From positions 1 through 64,000 of the forward strand of contig JAKFCU010000003.1 of the NCBI GenBank assembly GCA_036676475.1: a DNA stretch of 64,000 bases, written 5' to 3'. How positions within the stretch are numbered: the first letter of the stretch is position 1; every line of letters begins with the position of its first letter. Both the position numbers and the translations under genes were made by a program. The stretch is from LC029 sp036676475. GTDB lineage: Bacteria > Bacillota > Bacilli > Aneurinibacillales > RAOX-1. Below the pieces are notes generated by a model. The model was given only the letters and a program-made list of their open reading frames with translations, searched no databases and had not been told where the DNA came from. Below, piece by piece: positions 49,572 through 58,528 of the stretch.

Positions 49572-50219
49572 ATGTCCGAACATGTTTTAGTCATATTCCC
49601 GCATCCTGACGATGAAGCGTTTAGCTGTACAGGTACCGTTCTCTCATATACCCAAAGAGGGATTCCTGTTACTTATATCTGTTTAACGTTAGGTGAAATG
49701 GGACGAAATATGGGAAATCCCAACTTTGCGAATAGAGAAACTTTGCCCTCCATTCGTAAAAAAGAACTGGAAAAATCCTGTCATATCCTTGGCATACAGA
49801 ATTTACAACTATGGGGGCTACGGGATAAGACTATTGAATTTGAAATAGACTTAGATAAGCGCATGTACGAAGCGATAGTAAAGATCAAGCCTTCTCTGAT
49901 CATCACATTCTATCCTGGTTATAGTGTTCATCCTGATCATGATACCTGCGGGAAGGCTGTTTTTGATGCTGTGAACATGCTCGAGCCGAACGAACGTCCC
50001 GAAGTTTATGGAGTTGCTTTCGCCAAAAATAGTCAACAAGAATTGGGAGAGCCCGACGTAGTCCTTGATGTTTCCCGTTATGAAGGCGATAAAAGGGCTG
50101 TTCTCGAAGCCCATGCCTCCCAGGCGGAAGGGATGCTAGCTAAAGTGACCAAGCAAAAGGACCCAGAGATCATCAAGCGTATGACGATCGAATATTTTTG
50201 GAAGATGAAAAGTAGCTAA
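49572..50219 (+). CDS. bshB2: Bacillithiol biosynthesis deacetylase BshB2
   Basis: A PIG-L/LmbE-fold zinc deacetylase of 215 residues: zinc motif VIFPHPDDEAFSCTGTV at the N-terminus, LWGLRDKTIEF, and the second zinc motif YPGYSVHPDHDTCGKAVFDA. In Bacilli BshB2 removes acetate from N-acetylglucosaminyl-malate in bacillithiol synthesis and related conjugates. AGAGGAGG precedes the ATG. Not in an operon with other bsh genes here. Confidence 0.88.
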   Translation: MSEHVLVIFPHPDDEAFSCTGTVLSYTQRGIPVTYICLTLGEMGRNMGNPNFANRETLPSIRKKELEKSCHILGIQNLQLWGLRDKTIEFEIDLDKRMYEAIVKIKPSLIITFYPGYSVHPDHDTCGKAVFDAVNMLEPNERPEVYGVAFAKNSQQELGEPDVVLDVSRYEGDKRAVLEAHASQAEGMLAKVTKQKDPEIIKRMTIEYFWKMKSS

Positions 50220-50246
50220 AGGAGTCAGATCAGACTCTTTTAGCTA
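50212..50246. terminator. Terminator hairpin after bshB2
   Basis: AGCTAAAGGAGTC and GACTCTTTTAGCT form a long stem overlapping the bshB2 stop; the glycerate kinase gene ends convergently. Confidence 0.75.
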
Positions 50247-50262
50247 ACCTCTCGGAAGTTCT

Positions 50263-51405
50263 TTATCGGACGGCCTTAATCAGGCGAAACAGCTGATTTG
50301 CAGATAAACGTAAGTTATCAAAAGTCACTTGGACCTCCATTGCTTTTTCTAATGACATGGGTTGATTAACAATTGAGAAGCAAGATGTGATGCCGGAATT
50401 GTTTAAAATGGATGGATCATTGGTTATACTGCCTGCTAAAGCTATGACAGGGATACCCAACTGATGGGCAAATTGAGCTACACCTAACGGAGCTTTGCCC
50501 ATGGAGGTTTGAGAGTCTAGTCTTCCTTCCCCTGTAATGACAAAATCAGCCCCCCGCATTTTTTCTTCCATTCCGGTGATTTCGAGAACCAGTTGGATGC
50601 CTGACCGCATTTTCCCTTGCAAAAATCCCGCAAAGACAGCACCAAGCCCTCCCGCTGCCCCAGCCCCGGCAATAGGTTGGATGTCTTGACCCATTTCTTG
50701 AAGAACCACCTTTGCAAAGTGTTTCAGGCCTTCATCAAGGGCTTGTACCATTTCTGCTGTTGTCGCCCCCTTTTGAGCAGCAAACACATATGCCGCACCC
50801 GTTGGTCCATACAGAGGATTCTGCACATCACAAGCAATTTCAAACGTACAATCCTTCAAAATGGGGTCTACATTAGACATGCCAATCGAGCAGATTTTTT
50901 TCAATGCTTCACCTCCAAAGCCGACTTCTTTTCCTTTCTCATCCGAAAAGCAAAACCCTAAAGCTTGAAGCATTCCCACACCTGCATCATTGGTCGCGCT
51001 GCCGCCAAGGCCAATAACGAAATGACGACATCCTTTTTCGATAGCATCTGAAATAAGTTCACCCACACCAAATGTGGTGGTAAGGAAAGGATTGCGCCGA
51101 TCTATAGGAACAAGCGGTAAACCGCATGCTGCCGCTACTTCAATCACCGCGGTTTTTCCATCTCCCAGAATGCCATACATGGCATCTACTTTTTCCTTTA
51201 AAGGACCAGTTACTTCTTTAGTCATCCATTGCCCATTCGTCGCCTTCACCAATGCTTCAACCGTACCTTCTCCTCCGTCTGCTAACGGTAAAGTTACGAT
51301 TTCTGCATCAGGAAATATCTCCTTAATTCCCAAGGAGATGGCTTTACTGCCTTCAACCGAAGAAATACTTCCTTTAAAAGAATCAATTGCAATCAAAACC
51401 TTCAT
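50263..51405 (-). CDS. glxK: Glycerate kinase (GlxK/GarK family)
   Basis: The 380-residue protein has the family 1 glycerate kinase marks: AIDSFKGSISSVEGSKAI, LPLADGGEGTVEALV, GLGGSATNDAGVGMLQALG, and the C-terminal TGEGRLDSQTSMGKAPLGV. It phosphorylates D-glycerate to 2- or 3-phosphoglycerate. No glyoxylate genes lie next to it; it is flanked by bshB2 and hemolysin III. Confidence 0.95.
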   Translation of the reverse strand: MKVLIAIDSFKGSISSVEGSKAISLGIKEIFPDAEIVTLPLADGGEGTVEALVKATNGQWMTKEVTGPLKEKVDAMYGILGDGKTAVIEVAAACGLPLVPIDRRNPFLTTTFGVGELISDAIEKGCRHFVIGLGGSATNDAGVGMLQALGFCFSDEKGKEVGFGGEALKKICSIGMSNVDPILKDCTFEIACDVQNPLYGPTGAAYVFAAQKGATTAEMVQALDEGLKHFAKVVLQEMGQDIQPIAGAGAAGGLGAVFAGFLQGKMRSGIQLVLEITGMEEKMRGADFVITGEGRLDSQTSMGKAPLGVAQFAHQLGIPVIALAGSITNDPSILNNSGITSCFSIVNQPMSLEKAMEVQVTFDNLRLSANQLFRLIKAVR

Positions 51406-51437
51406 TTGAGTCCCCTCCTATTCATAACATTGATTTT

Positions 51438-51465
51438 ACGGGATTATCTCTAAAATTGCGGAGAA
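51438..51465. repeat. Two-copy phased repeat, core TTGCGGAGA
   Basis: TTACGGGAT and TTGCGGAGA cores are 20 bp apart (51438 and 51458), matching the unit and spacing of the array at 39971. Confidence 0.45.
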
Positions 51466-51576
51466 AAATAATTTTGGACAAAGCTTTTATTTTAGATATG
51501 CTGAATAATTCCTTTAGTTCTTTGTGCAGCATAGTCTATAATAGAACCTAAGCAAAGCTAGAAAGAGGTAATGATA

Positions 51577-52218
51577 ATGGCCAATACACACATATATACA
51601 AAAAAAGAAGAAATAGCCAATGCCATTTCCCATGGTATTGGAGTACCGTTAAGTATCGCGGCTCTTATTCTGATGTTGGTTAAAGCTGTAGAAGTGGGAA
51701 CGGCAAGTCATATCGTAAGTGTTTCTATATACGGAACGACAATGCTGCTATTGTATTTGGCTTCCACTTTGGTTCACAGCTTCCCAGAAGGTCGAGTCAA
51801 AGATTTGTTCGAGATTTTCGATCATTCGGCCATCTATTTGTTTATTGCCGGAACGTATACACCGATTTTGTTTCATGTGATCCCTGGTGGATTAGGCTGG
51901 ACGCTGTTTGGGATTATTTGGGCCATTGCCTTAGCTGGAGTGTTTTTCAAATCATTTTTCACCAAACGATTTGTGTTCCTGTCTACCCTATTCTACATAC
52001 TGATGGGTTGGATGATCATATTTGCATGGGAACCACTCACCGCTCACCTAGCTGAGGGTGGTGTCACACTGCTTGTAATCGGCGGATTGCTCTATACGAT
52101 TGGAACAGTGTTTTATATATGGCGTAAATTCCCGTTTCATCACATGGTATGGCATTTATTTGTGTTGGCAGGATCAACCTTTCATTTCTTTGCTATCCTG
52201 GTTTATGTACTGCCTTAA
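51577..52218 (+). CDS. Hemolysin III/PAQR family membrane protein (YqfA-like)
   Basis: The 213-residue protein has seven spans and the family's conserved residues: EEIANAISHGIGVPLS, a Ser and His in ASTLVHSFPEG, FDHSAIYLFIAGTYTP, and HHMVWHLFVLAGSTFHFFA with metal-type histidines. Members act as membrane hydrolases or stress proteins; hemolysis is not implied. ATG 51577 fits the AAAGAGGT site better than ATG 51571. Confidence 0.92.
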   Translation: MANTHIYTKKEEIANAISHGIGVPLSIAALILMLVKAVEVGTASHIVSVSIYGTTMLLLYLASTLVHSFPEGRVKDLFEIFDHSAIYLFIAGTYTPILFHVIPGGLGWTLFGIIWAIALAGVFFKSFFTKRFVFLSTLFYILMGWMIIFAWEPLTAHLAEGGVTLLVIGGLLYTIGTVFYIWRKFPFHHMVWHLFVLAGSTFHFFAILVYVLP

Positions 52219-52288
52219 GTAAAAAAACTTCCATCGAAGTTTCAGAGTAAAATGACCGCCTTTAGAAAGTAGTTCACTTTCCTAATAT

Positions 52289-52334
52289 GCTGAAAAAGAC
52301 ACTCTGAGAAATTGCTCAGGGTGTCTTTTTCAGC
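52289..52334. terminator. Long bidirectional terminator
   Basis: GCTGAAAAAGACACTCTGAG pairs with CTCAGGGTGTCTTTTTCAGC around AAATTG. It separates the convergent hemolysin III and HAD genes. Confidence 0.88.
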
Positions 52335-52371
52335 AGCAAAGTTGAAGTTCTTTCCTACATTCAAACTAAGA

Positions 52372-52824
52372 TCAGACTCCATGCTCCAGCATTTGAATCG
52401 CTTTTTCCCTGGCCTCTTCATCCAAACCGGATACCCATTTAGTCTGAACCAGATAGGGCATCAAATCCCCCATATCATCATGATCATCAAGAATAACAAA
52501 CTGTTCCACAGCATTTTGGGGGTCCAAACGAGACTCTTCAATATACTGCCGGATCTCATCCCCACGAATACCATAATCGATAACCGGGGTTTGTCCGATC
52601 AGTCCATCAGTCAATCCGTTCGCATTAAACATTTTCCGCAAATACTCAAAACCAGCCATTCGATAGGTAGAACTAACCACGATATAGGCCCCTGTTCTTT
52701 CCAGAATCTGTTTTAGATTTTCCACACTCGAAGGGGTAAAGTAATACCCTTCAAACTCTGTACTCCTTTTTTGATAAGATCCGGTAATCATGACTCCATC
52801 TAGATCAAGAAAGATGACTTTCAT
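52372..52824 (-). CDS. HAD-like protein of the RNA-repair (Swiss-army-knife) type
   Basis: A short 150-residue HAD fold with the nucleophile block KVIFLDLDGVM at the N-terminus, VVSSTYRMAGFEYLRK as motif II, and QFVILDDHDDMGDL as the acidic motif IV. It lacks a large cap domain. The family occurs as a domain of bacterial RNA repair proteins and as lone phosphatases. I use ATG 52824; a GTG at 52833 abuts the AGGAGG. Confidence 0.8.
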   Translation of the reverse strand: MKVIFLDLDGVMITGSYQKRSTEFEGYYFTPSSVENLKQILERTGAYIVVSSTYRMAGFEYLRKMFNANGLTDGLIGQTPVIDYGIRGDEIRQYIEESRLDPQNAVEQFVILDDHDDMGDLMPYLVQTKWVSGLDEEAREKAIQMLEHGV

Positions 52825-52877
52825 TCCCTTCACTTCCTCCTGTTCCTAGTCTCGTTCTTTCACACAAATCATAAAAG

Positions 52878-52889
52878 ATATCATGATAT
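52878..52889. promoter_or_regulatory. Palindrome upstream of the nitric oxide reductase gene
   Basis: ATATCATGATAT is a perfect 12-bp palindrome within AAGATATCATGATATTT. It lies 113 bp before norB and 35 bp upstream of a perfect TATAAT (52924-52929). It is a candidate operator for a nitric-oxide or redox regulator; the regulator is not identifiable. Confidence 0.4.
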
Positions 52890-53002
52890 TTCACAAGGCC
52901 AGAAACTTTCGACATATTTCTGCTATAATCTTGCTCTTCCCCTATGATAAAAAATGGATTCAGTGGGCATACTTAGTTGGAATAATATAGGAGGTATAAA
53001 CT

Positions 53003-55276
53003 ATGAATTATACACGCTTATGGGTTGGATTGGGTATCGTCTTTGTCCTGTCATTTGCCGTCCTTGGGTATTATGGAAGAGAGCTTTATAACACGATGCC
53101 CCCTATTCCTAAACAAGTAGTCACCGATACGGGGACTGTCTTGTTTACGGAAAAGGATATTTTAGATGGTCAAAACGTTTGGCAATCCATGGGGGGCCAA
53201 GAGGTGGGCAGTGTTTGGGGCCATGGAGCCTATGTTGCCCCAGACTGGACAGCGGATCTACTGCACCGTGAGGCCCTATGGATTTTAAACACATGGGCAC
53301 AACAAGAACATAAATCCTCTTTCGAAGCCCTAGATGAGGAAAGAAAAGCTGCCTTACAGGCTCGATTACAAAAAGAAATGAGAACCAATACTTACCAATC
53401 GGATACGGGAGATTTAGTGATTTCAACCGTACGTGCACAAGCCTATGCAGCTAACAGTGAACATTATACCGGTTTATTTATGAATGACCCTAAATTTGAT
53501 GAACTACGCGATGCTTATGCGCTTCATAAGAATGCGATCAAGGACCCTAACCGCATGCCTTCACTTAATGCGTTTTTCTGGTGGGCCACATGGTCTTGTA
53601 CAACCGAACGTCCAGGTCAGTCTATTACCTATACGAACAATTGGCCAAATGAACCACTTGTCGGAAACCAAGCAACAGGTTCCATGGTGGTTTGGTCAGT
53701 GGTGAGTTTTGTGCTTCTCTTAGCTGGAATTGGCGCTCTAACTTGGTATCATGCTGTTCAAAAGCACAAGGAACACGAGGAAGCGTTTCCCGATAAAGAT
53801 CCTTTGCTTGCGCTATCTCCCACTCCGTCCATGAAAGCAACACTGAAGTACTTTTGGGTAGTCGGGGCGTTATGGTTGCTCCAAGTGGGTCTCGGGGCCG
53901 TTACGGCTCATTATCAGGTGGAAGGCAGCAGTTTTTATGGCATACCCATTTCTGAATGGTTACCCTACTCGGTGACAAGGACATGGCATACACAACTTGG
54001 GATCTTCTGGATTGCTACAGCGTGGCTTGCTACGGGACTATTTGTTGCTCCGGCCGTTTCCGGTTATGAACCGAAGTTTCAACGTTTTGGAGTAAACTTC
54101 CTGTTTGTGGCCTTGATCATTATCGTGCTGGGTTCCATGGCTGGGCAATGGTTTGCCGTTATGCAAAGGATGGATTATACCACCAACTTCTGGTTTGGTC
54201 ACCAAGGATATGAGTATACAGATCTTGGGCGGTTCTGGCAGCTGTTTTTGACAGTCGGTCTGTTTCTCTGGCTCTTTCTGATGGCGAGAGCACTATGGCC
54301 GGCCTTCCGCAATTTGAAAGAAAGCCGTCATTTATTGGCCCTCTTTCTCCTTGCATCCACGGCGATTCCGGTTTTCTATATACCTGCTTTGCTATGGGGA
54401 CAGCATACCCATCTAGCGATTGCCGAATATTGGCGTTGGTGGCTCGTCCATCTATGGGTGGAAGGCTTCTTTGAAGTATTCGCAACCGTTGTCATCGCCT
54501 TTCTCTTTACACGAATGGGACTGCTGCGAATTGCAACCGCAACGGGGGCAGTTCTTTTCTCTACCATTATTTTCTTATTCGGAGGGATTATCGGGACATT
54601 CCATCATTTGTACTTTAGCGGCACACCTATCGGTGTTCTTGCCTTCGGTGCCACGTTTAGCGCTTTGGAAGTGGTCCCACTTGTCTTAATTGGAGTTGAA
54701 GCATATGAAAATCTAACATTAAGCCGGGCAAGACCATGGGTTTCTTCTTATAAGTGGCCCATCTACTATTTTATTTCTGTCGCATTTTGGAATCTGGTTG
54801 GGGCAGGATTATTCGGGTTTTTTATCAACCCGCCCATTGCCTTGTATTATATGCAAGGATTAAATACGACACCTCTGCACGGACATACAGCCTTATTCGG
54901 TGTCTACGGCATGCTAGGTATCGGTCTCATGCTGTTCTGTCTCCGTGGGTTGACCGCCAACCGAAAATGGAAAACGAAATGGTTAAGTTTTTCCTTTTGG
55001 TCGATCAATATTGGACTTGGTTTAATGGCGCTCTTAAGTTTACTTCCCATTGGTCTTATACAAACGTGGGCAAGTGTACAGCATGGGATGTGGTATGCTC
55101 GCTCGGCCGAGTTTATGACCCAGGATATCATTCAAAACTTTGTATGGATGCGTGTCATCGGGGATACGATCTTTGCCATTGGTGCGTTAGCACTAGCTTG
55201 GTTTATTCTCGGACTTAAAACCGGTTGGTCGTTAACCAACGAGCCGCTGACTTATATGGATAAAGCGAAAAAGTAA
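53003..55276 (+). CDS. norB: Quinol-dependent nitric oxide reductase (qNor)
   Basis: A 757-residue single-chain NO reductase. The N-terminal extracellular cytochrome c-like fold without haem-binding CxxCH is at about 30-220 (GQNVWQSMGGQEVGSVWGHG). The 12-span catalytic part follows, with VTRTWHTQLGIFWIATAWLA, HLWVEGFFEVFATVV (metal Glu/His) and GTFHHLYFSGTP, HGHTALFGVYGMLG (haem and FeB histidines). It reduces NO to N2O with quinol electrons in the cytoplasmic membrane, for denitrification or NO detoxification. AGGAGGTATAAACT precedes the ATG. No accessory nor genes are adjacent. Confidence 0.95.
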   Translation: MNYTRLWVGLGIVFVLSFAVLGYYGRELYNTMPPIPKQVVTDTGTVLFTEKDILDGQNVWQSMGGQEVGSVWGHGAYVAPDWTADLLHREALWILNTWAQQEHKSSFEALDEERKAALQARLQKEMRTNTYQSDTGDLVISTVRAQAYAANSEHYTGLFMNDPKFDELRDAYALHKNAIKDPNRMPSLNAFFWWATWSCTTERPGQSITYTNNWPNEPLVGNQATGSMVVWSVVSFVLLLAGIGALTWYHAVQKHKEHEEAFPDKDPLLALSPTPSMKATLKYFWVVGALWLLQVGLGAVTAHYQVEGSSFYGIPISEWLPYSVTRTWHTQLGIFWIATAWLATGLFVAPAVSGYEPKFQRFGVNFLFVALIIIVLGSMAGQWFAVMQRMDYTTNFWFGHQGYEYTDLGRFWQLFLTVGLFLWLFLMARALWPAFRNLKESRHLLALFLLASTAIPVFYIPALLWGQHTHLAIAEYWRWWLVHLWVEGFFEVFATVVIAFLFTRMGLLRIATATGAVLFSTIIFLFGGIIGTFHHLYFSGTPIGVLAFGATFSALEVVPLVLIGVEAYENLTLSRARPWVSSYKWPIYYFISVAFWNLVGAGLFGFFINPPIALYYMQGLNTTPLHGHTALFGVYGMLGIGLMLFCLRGLTANRKWKTKWLSFSFWSINIGLGLMALLSLLPIGLIQTWASVQHGMWYARSAEFMTQDIIQNFVWMRVIGDTIFAIGALALAWFILGLKTGWSLTNEPLTYMDKAKK

Positions 55277-55285
55277 AGGCAGAAA

Positions 55286-55325
55286 AGCCCTATCCTCGAT
55301 AATAAAAAGGATAGGGCTTTTTTTA
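55286..55325. terminator. Intrinsic terminator of norB
   Basis: AAAGCCCTATCC and GGATAGGGCTTT with a following T run, between convergent norB and the NlpC/P60 gene. Confidence 0.9.
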
Positions 55326-55338
55326 GTCTAAGCTTAAA

Positions 55339-56250
55339 TTACTTTAAAGGACTTCCTCCAGCAATAAATCGATATTCCCAGTGTTTTTCAATCGTGTTGA
55401 TGCGAACCCCGCCTGAATCTTTGGAATACGTATGCAGGACCTTTCCATTCCCCATATAAATGCCGGAATGTCCTATGCTATCGCGATTATCTTTATACGC
55501 ATCTTTGCTCGTACCTCGAAAAGGCATAAAGATCATGATATCGCCGACTTCAAGATCCTGCCAATCGGTTTTGATTTTAGCTCCCGATTTTTTCAAGTAA
55601 TTATACTGAGATGTAGCACCACCACGCCCCATGTCTAGTCCTACGGCATCTAGATAAACCTGACGTACAAAATCTGAACAGTCAAACGTTCTGGTATTAC
55701 TTCGGCTAGAACCATATTCATAAGGTGTACCCAGATACTTCATCCCTGCATCAATCAGAGCTTTTTGCACGTCAGAATCAGCTGATTTTGAGCTCTCTTG
55801 ACTATCTGGCTTTGGATTTGAGGAATTGAATCGGCGAAGCCCTTCAAGATTTCTTTGAATGAGCGAACTTTTCGTAGATAAAACCTTCACCTCTCCGTAA
55901 GGCTTGTATGCCACAGCCACTTGATCGTTACCAAGATAAATGCCAGAAGCAAACAGGTTTGAACTGCTTGTCCCAAAAAAGGCAATATCACCTGGATTTA
56001 ACTGCGATAAGGAAACCGGAGTCCCTTGCTTATACTGAGTAGAAAGATCCTGCGACACTGAAATGCCTTGATCTTTCAACGTATAGTAAATGAAATCACC
56101 GGCATCATAATTTTTCAAGGAAAAGCCTATGTATTTTTGGGCGGATTGGACAATAGGATTAGAAGTGGACTCAGCAGCATAAATAGGGCTAAACGAAGAA
56201 CATACAATGATTCCTGTTAGAAATAAACTTAAGATGGGTAACTTTCTCAT
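55339..56250 (-). CDS. Secreted protein with a degenerate and an intact NlpC/P60 domain
   Basis: A signal peptide (LPILSLFLTGIIVCSSF, cut near IYAAE) is followed by two NlpC/P60 units. The first, about 30-140, has KNYDAGDFIYYTLKDQG where FDCSGFV is expected and SGIYLGNDQVAVAY without the His; its catalytic residues are lost. The second, about 160-300, is complete: TRTFDCSDFVRQVYLDA with the Cys, and SIGHSGIYMGNGKVLHTYS with the His. It should cut D,L-bonds in peptidoglycan, the first unit perhaps binding substrate (inference). ATG 56250 follows TAGGAGTGACAACT. Confidence 0.88.
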   Translation of the reverse strand: MRKLPILSLFLTGIIVCSSFSPIYAAESTSNPIVQSAQKYIGFSLKNYDAGDFIYYTLKDQGISVSQDLSTQYKQGTPVSLSQLNPGDIAFFGTSSSNLFASGIYLGNDQVAVAYKPYGEVKVLSTKSSLIQRNLEGLRRFNSSNPKPDSQESSKSADSDVQKALIDAGMKYLGTPYEYGSSRSNTRTFDCSDFVRQVYLDAVGLDMGRGGATSQYNYLKKSGAKIKTDWQDLEVGDIMIFMPFRGTSKDAYKDNRDSIGHSGIYMGNGKVLHTYSKDSGGVRINTIEKHWEYRFIAGGSPLK

Positions 56251-56678
56251 AGTTGTCACTCCTAGATGTTAAATTTTGTTCAGGTTTCCTTTTAAAGCAC
56301 TACCAAACCATTAAAAACTATACAGACAATGTTATGACAAGTTTTCTAGTTTCTTACTTCATTTCTTATTTTTACTTTAACAAAGATAGAAAAAACCGTC
56401 AATTAGTCTCCCGTATTTACCACTAATTGCATTTGTTGTTATATTAAAGCGATTACATCGAGCCTAACGACCTATGTACATCGGGTTAAACATACCATAC
56501 GTGGAAAAGTCAATATCTGCATCACTGACATATATTACAAATCATAAATGGGGGAGGTCTAAAAGTTAAGGCACACTCTGTCTTTTTTTGATCCCAACCG
56601 CCTTTTCCGTTTTAAGTCACTGGTTAAAATTCCCTATAAAAACACACACTACAGGTAAACTATCTGTTAGGTGATGAA
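56251..56678. other. Divergent intergenic region
   Basis: About 430 bp between the NlpC/P60 gene and the phosphodiesterase gene. It must contain both promoters. GGGGGAGG at 56547-56554 is followed by no start codon. No repeat or RNA recognised. Confidence 0.45.
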
Positions 56679-58226
56679 ATGAAAAAATTAATTATAGTCC
56701 TGTCTGTCATTACCCTTTCTCTTGTAACGTTGATGTTCAACCTTAAAGAACCAACTAAAAATATGAGGCTGTATTCCAAACCAACACACACGCCAGATAA
56801 GAAGGTTGTTTTGATCATTATTGATTCCCTAGTGGACCAGCCCTTAGAAAGTTTAATTAAAAACAATCAAGTCCCTCTATTCCAGTTCCTAATGGAAAAT
56901 GGTTGGTATACCAATCAAATGGTTAGTTCATTTCCTACCATGTCGGTGACCATCGATAGTACCCTCCTTACGGGTACTCAACCTCATCAGCACCGAATTC
57001 CAGCTTTACGATGGTATGATATTCATGAGAATCGTTATATTAATTATGGAGATGGTGCCCTTCCTGTACTGAGAACAGGGATGAAAACCGTGATAAACGA
57101 TAGCTTGTATAATTTGAATAATCGTCATTTAGGGCAGGATGTACGCACTCTTCATGAGGAACTGGCGAACAAAGGGATGTCAACGGCTTCTATTAATGGA
57201 ATCATTCATCGAGGCAAGACCGATCAATTGCTCTCGATTCCAAGACCTTATGAAGACATTCAAACGAAAGCACCGGATTACTTTGTTCTTGGCAATTTTC
57301 ATCATTACACGAAAACGAATGTAAAAGAACAGTATATGAATTACTATGGAGTTAATGATGAGGTTTCCAATGAACATTTAATTCACCTCATCCAAAACCA
57401 AGGTTTGCCTGCCTTTACAATGGTCTATTTCCCTGATCTTGATCACGAAGCACATAAACACGGCAGCATACCCTCGGAGGCTCTAATTGACATTGACCGA
57501 AAGCTGCAAAGAATGTTTAACTCATTCGACTCTTGGTCTAAAGCGCTTGAGGAGCATGTCTTTATCATTATGGGAGACAGTGGAGTAGTAAAAATAGAGG
57601 ACGATAAACAGGTAGCCGTTATTAATCTCGAAGAAATTTTTAGTTCCTTTCAATTAGCTGAACTAGGCAAATCTCGTTCAACCGATGAATTGGCACTGGC
57701 TGTAAATGAAAGAATGACTTACGTTTATCCATTACAGGCTTATATCCAAAAAGAACAGATCCTTGAAAAAATCAGGAATGAGCGTCGACTTGACACCATA
57801 AGCTGGAAAAACGGAAACTGGCTTGAAGTTAGACAAGGCGGAACCATGAAGCAGATGCGGTTTCGTCCCGGTTCACAGTACCGGGATCCTTATGATCAAT
57901 CATGGGACATCGAAGGGGATCTGAGTATTCTTGATCTTCATTGGAACCATGAAATCGGAAGGCTGACATATGGAGACTATCCTGATGGCTTAATGAGACT
58001 ATATAGTGCGGCACATTCCCATGATGGTGATTTTTTAATTTTAACCTCGCATCCTGGATACGAAATGAAGGCCATTCATTCTCATACCCATGTGGGGGGA
58101 GGTGCCCATGGTTCGTTCCATAAAGAAGACACTTACTTTCCGCTATTTATCGCTGGTACTACCGAAAAGCTAGAATCACTTCGAGTTGTAGACCTTAAAT
58201 CTTACATCCTAAGACTATTGGATTGA
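56679..58226 (+). CDS. Membrane-anchored alkaline phosphatase/phosphodiesterase superfamily protein
   Basis: An N-terminal anchor (LIIVLSVITLSLVTLMFNL) is followed by an alkaline-phosphatase-type core. VVLIIIDSLVDQPLE has the first metal Asp, SSFPTMSVTIDSTLLTG has the nucleophile Thr, MVYFPDLDHEAHKHGS has the Asp/His pair, and IIMGDSGV is in the position of GDHG, with Ser for His. A later SHTHVGGGAHGSFHKEDTYFP supplies the last His. It resembles type I phosphodiesterases/nucleotide pyrophosphatases acting outside the membrane. AGGTGATGAA precedes the ATG. Confidence 0.85.
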   Translation: MKKLIIVLSVITLSLVTLMFNLKEPTKNMRLYSKPTHTPDKKVVLIIIDSLVDQPLESLIKNNQVPLFQFLMENGWYTNQMVSSFPTMSVTIDSTLLTGTQPHQHRIPALRWYDIHENRYINYGDGALPVLRTGMKTVINDSLYNLNNRHLGQDVRTLHEELANKGMSTASINGIIHRGKTDQLLSIPRPYEDIQTKAPDYFVLGNFHHYTKTNVKEQYMNYYGVNDEVSNEHLIHLIQNQGLPAFTMVYFPDLDHEAHKHGSIPSEALIDIDRKLQRMFNSFDSWSKALEEHVFIIMGDSGVVKIEDDKQVAVINLEEIFSSFQLAELGKSRSTDELALAVNERMTYVYPLQAYIQKEQILEKIRNERRLDTISWKNGNWLEVRQGGTMKQMRFRPGSQYRDPYDQSWDIEGDLSILDLHWNHEIGRLTYGDYPDGLMRLYSAAHSHDGDFLILTSHPGYEMKAIHSHTHVGGGAHGSFHKEDTYFPLFIAGTTEKLESLRVVDLKSYILRLLD

Positions 58227-58290
58227 ACAAGTATACGTAATGGTAAAGCACATTCAGACTTTCCCATTATCGATATTTGTTATAAAAGAA

Positions 58291-58323
58291 GAGCCTTGTC
58301 CAATAAACTCACAAACAAGGCTC
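58291..58323. terminator. Terminator between convergent genes
   Basis: GAGCCTTGT and ACAAGGCTC with a 14-base loop. The T tract is weak on the minus strand and absent on the plus strand. Confidence 0.55.
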
Positions 58324-58335
58324 CTAATGATGAGA

Positions 58336-58506
58336 TTAATAGTAATGGCTTTCTGATTTCATACAATACGAACAAGTGCTCATTAATGAATCACTAATAT
58401 AAGCATGCTTGCATTTTTCTTGGAATTCAAGGAGTTCTGATTTTAGGCGCACTAGGCGGGATTCCAATTCTTTGATTTCATTCATGATCTGGATCGCTTC
58501 CTTCAT
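58336..58506 (-). CDS. Small Cys/His protein (56 aa), possible zinc binder
   Basis: ATG 58506 lies behind GGAGGTAATCCTGCAT, ten bases from the GGAGG. The product has an N-terminal helix (MKEAIQIMNEIKELESRLVR) and a C-terminal CKHAYISDSLMSTCSYC segment, giving C-x2... and CxxC ligands suited to zinc. It lies 22 bp downstream of thiC on the same strand and may share its transcript. Family not recognised. Confidence 0.6.
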   Translation of the reverse strand: MKEAIQIMNEIKELESRLVRLKSELLEFQEKCKHAYISDSLMSTCSYCMKSESHYY

Positions 58507-58528
58507 ATGCAGGATTACCTCCTATCCA

